Below the pieces are notes generated by a model. The model worked only from the letters and a program-made list of their open reading frames with translations. It ran no database searches and was not told where the DNA came from. Positions 6,272 through 7,100 of a DNA stretch of 7,100 nucleotides are shown here, piece by piece; the stretch's first letter is position 1; each line of letters starts with the position of its first letter. The translations under genes and the position numbers were made by a program. This DNA is from Chloroflexota bacterium (GTDB lineage Bacteria > Chloroflexota > Dehalococcoidia > UBA2979), in contig VYDC01000270.1 in the NCBI GenBank assembly GCA_009843585.1, forward strand, positions 1 through 7,100. The letters are read 5' to 3'.

Positions 6272-6667
6272 ATGCCGGTCCGTGGTATCCGGGGCGCCAC
6301 AACGGCGGAGACGAACTCGCGCGAGGCGATCCTCGAGGCGACGTCCGAGCTGCTCGATTGCCTCGTGCGCGCCAACGGCGTGAGGCGCGAGGACGTCGTC
6401 TCGATCCTGTTCAGCACGACGCCGGACCTGAACGCGGAGTTCCCCGCCGTCGCCGCGCGCGCGGCCGGCTGGGAGGACGTCGCCCTGCTCTGCATGCACG
6501 AGATGAGCGTGCCGGGGAGCCTGCAGCAGTGCGTGCGCATACTGATCCACGTCAACACGGAGCGGGCTGCGCACGAGATAGAGCACGTCTACCTGAGGGG
6601 CGCGAGGGTGCTCCGGCCCGATCTCGCGGCCGCGCCGGAGCCCCGGCCCCGGGAGGATGCACCGTGA
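6272..6667 (+). CDS. aroH: Monofunctional chorismate mutase, AroH type
   Basis: Converts chorismate to prephenate, the branch point to phenylalanine and tyrosine. The protein is of the trimeric Bacillus subtilis AroH class, not the helical AroQ class. With the ATG at 6272 it has 131 residues (B. subtilis about 127) and starts MPVRGIRGATT, matching the family start. Active-site residues known from B. subtilis AroH are all present: Arg7, Phe57, Arg63, Cys74, Glu77, Arg89, Tyr107 and Arg115, in the contexts STTPDLNAEFPA, CMHEM, CVRILIHV and HVYLRGARVLRPDL. An upstream in-frame GTG at 6239 would add 11 residues with no family match. The stop overlaps the DAHP synthase start as GTGA, so the two are probably translated together, coupling pathway entry with the Phe/Tyr branch. 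Confidence 0.93.
   Translation: MPVRGIRGATTAETNSREAILEATSELLDCLVRANGVRREDVVSILFSTTPDLNAEFPAVAARAAGWEDVALLCMHEMSVPGSLQQCVRILIHVNTERAAHEIEHVYLRGARVLRPDLAAAPEPRPREDAP
6651..6657 (+). promoter_or_regulatory. Strong ribosome binding site of the DAHP synthase gene
   Basis: GGGAGGA, 6 bases before the GTG at 6664, is the best Shine-Dalgarno seen in the window. It decides for this GTG over the nearby in-frame GTG and ATG at 6673 and 6676. Confidence 0.7.
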
Positions 6668-7100
6668 TCGTTGTGATGAAGATCGGACACCGGCCCGAGC
6701 AGCGGGATGCCGTCGTCGCACGGATCCGCGAGCTCGGGCTTCGTGAGCGCGAGATCGTCGGCGTCGAGCGCACCGTGCTGGCCGTCCTGGGGCAGGTCTA
6801 CCCCGAGCTCCGCGACGAGCTCGTGAGGATGGACGGCGTCGACGACGTCGTGCGGATCTCCAAGCCCTACAAGCTCGCCTCGCGGGAGACCCACCCGGAG
6901 GACACCGTGGTGGATCTCCCCTACGGGCTCCGCGTCGGGGGCGGCGAGACCGTGGTGATCGCGGGCCCCTGCTCGATTGAGAGCGAGGAGCAGCTCTTCG
7001 AGTCGGCGCGCGCCGTCCGCCGCTCGGGGGCACACATCCTGCGCGGCGGCGCCTTCAAGCCCCGCAGCTCGCCCTACTCCTTCCGCGGGCTGGGGCGGGA
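6664..7100 (+). CDS. aroF: 3-deoxy-7-phosphoheptulonate (DAHP) synthase, type I-beta, 5' part
   Basis: Condenses phosphoenolpyruvate with erythrose 4-phosphate, the first step of the shikimate pathway. The frame stays open to the window edge, so only 145 residues are seen of an expected 340 or so. The start (IVVMKIGH) matches the Thermotoga maritima type, which has an N-terminal ferredoxin-like regulatory domain (about 1-70, ending ISKPYKLASRE). HPEDTVVDL (77-85) links it to the catalytic barrel, where IAGPCSIES carries the metal ligand Cys103 and LRGGAFKPR (126-134) carries the catalytic Lys132; SSPYSFRGLG follows. In characterised relatives the N-terminal domain mediates inhibition by Tyr or Phe, so feedback control is likely here. 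The GTG start overlaps the aroH stop and has a strong Shine-Dalgarno. The symbol aroF is used by family habit; other schemes call it aroG or aroA. Confidence 0.94.
   Translation, partial: MIVVMKIGHRPEQRDAVVARIRELGLREREIVGVERTVLAVLGQVYPELRDELVRMDGVDDVVRISKPYKLASRETHPEDTVVDLPYGLRVGGGETVVIAGPCSIESEEQLFESARAVRRSGAHILRGGAFKPRSSPYSFRGLGR

Noticed and set aside
5780..7033. Long minus-strand open frame across the end of trpA, the gap, aroH and the DAHP synthase gene
   Set aside because: It is extremely Arg-rich and conflicts with three conserved + strand genes; a GC-driven shadow frame.

Overview
The window is a very GC-rich piece of bacterial chromosome with every gene on the + strand. It carries a nearly complete tryptophan operon followed directly by genes for the entry and the Phe/Tyr branch of aromatic amino acid synthesis. 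Third codon positions are almost all G or C and GTG starts are common. The exact lineage cannot be fixed from the sequence alone. The GC-rich style, a TrpF with an unusual insertion, and recurring use of the ATA isoleucine codon would fit a deep-branching actinobacterium (Rubrobacter/Thermoleophilia-like) or a Chloroflexota member. This is a weak inference.

Layout: 4-618 trpG (glutamine amidotransferase subunit of anthranilate synthase), 618-1667 trpD, 1672-2553 trpC, 2550-3296 trpF, 3293-4489 trpB, 4492-5244 a membrane CPBP/CAAX-type protease gene, 5241-6071 trpA. A 200-base non-coding gap (6072-6271) contains GC-rich inverted repeats. It is followed by aroH-type chorismate mutase (6272-6667) and the 5' part of a DAHP synthase gene (6664 to the window edge). 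trpE is not in the window and presumably lies just upstream of position 1.

The genes are tightly packed. Neighbours overlap by 1 or 4 bases, or are separated by 2-4 bases, at every junction except trpA/aroH, which suggests co-transcription and translational coupling. TrpG (with the unseen TrpE), TrpD, TrpF, TrpC, TrpA and TrpB carry out all steps from chorismate to tryptophan. The DAHP synthase feeds the shikimate pathway and the chorismate mutase diverts chorismate to prephenate for Phe/Tyr. The locus therefore groups supply and both uses of chorismate.

No undescribed system is evident; this is core metabolism. The points worth a second look are the intramembrane protease gene wedged between trpB and trpA, the TrpF with an insertion of about 40 residues and an altered QLHG motif, the altered N-terminal loop of TrpA, and the possible alternative hairpins in the trpA-aroH gap.
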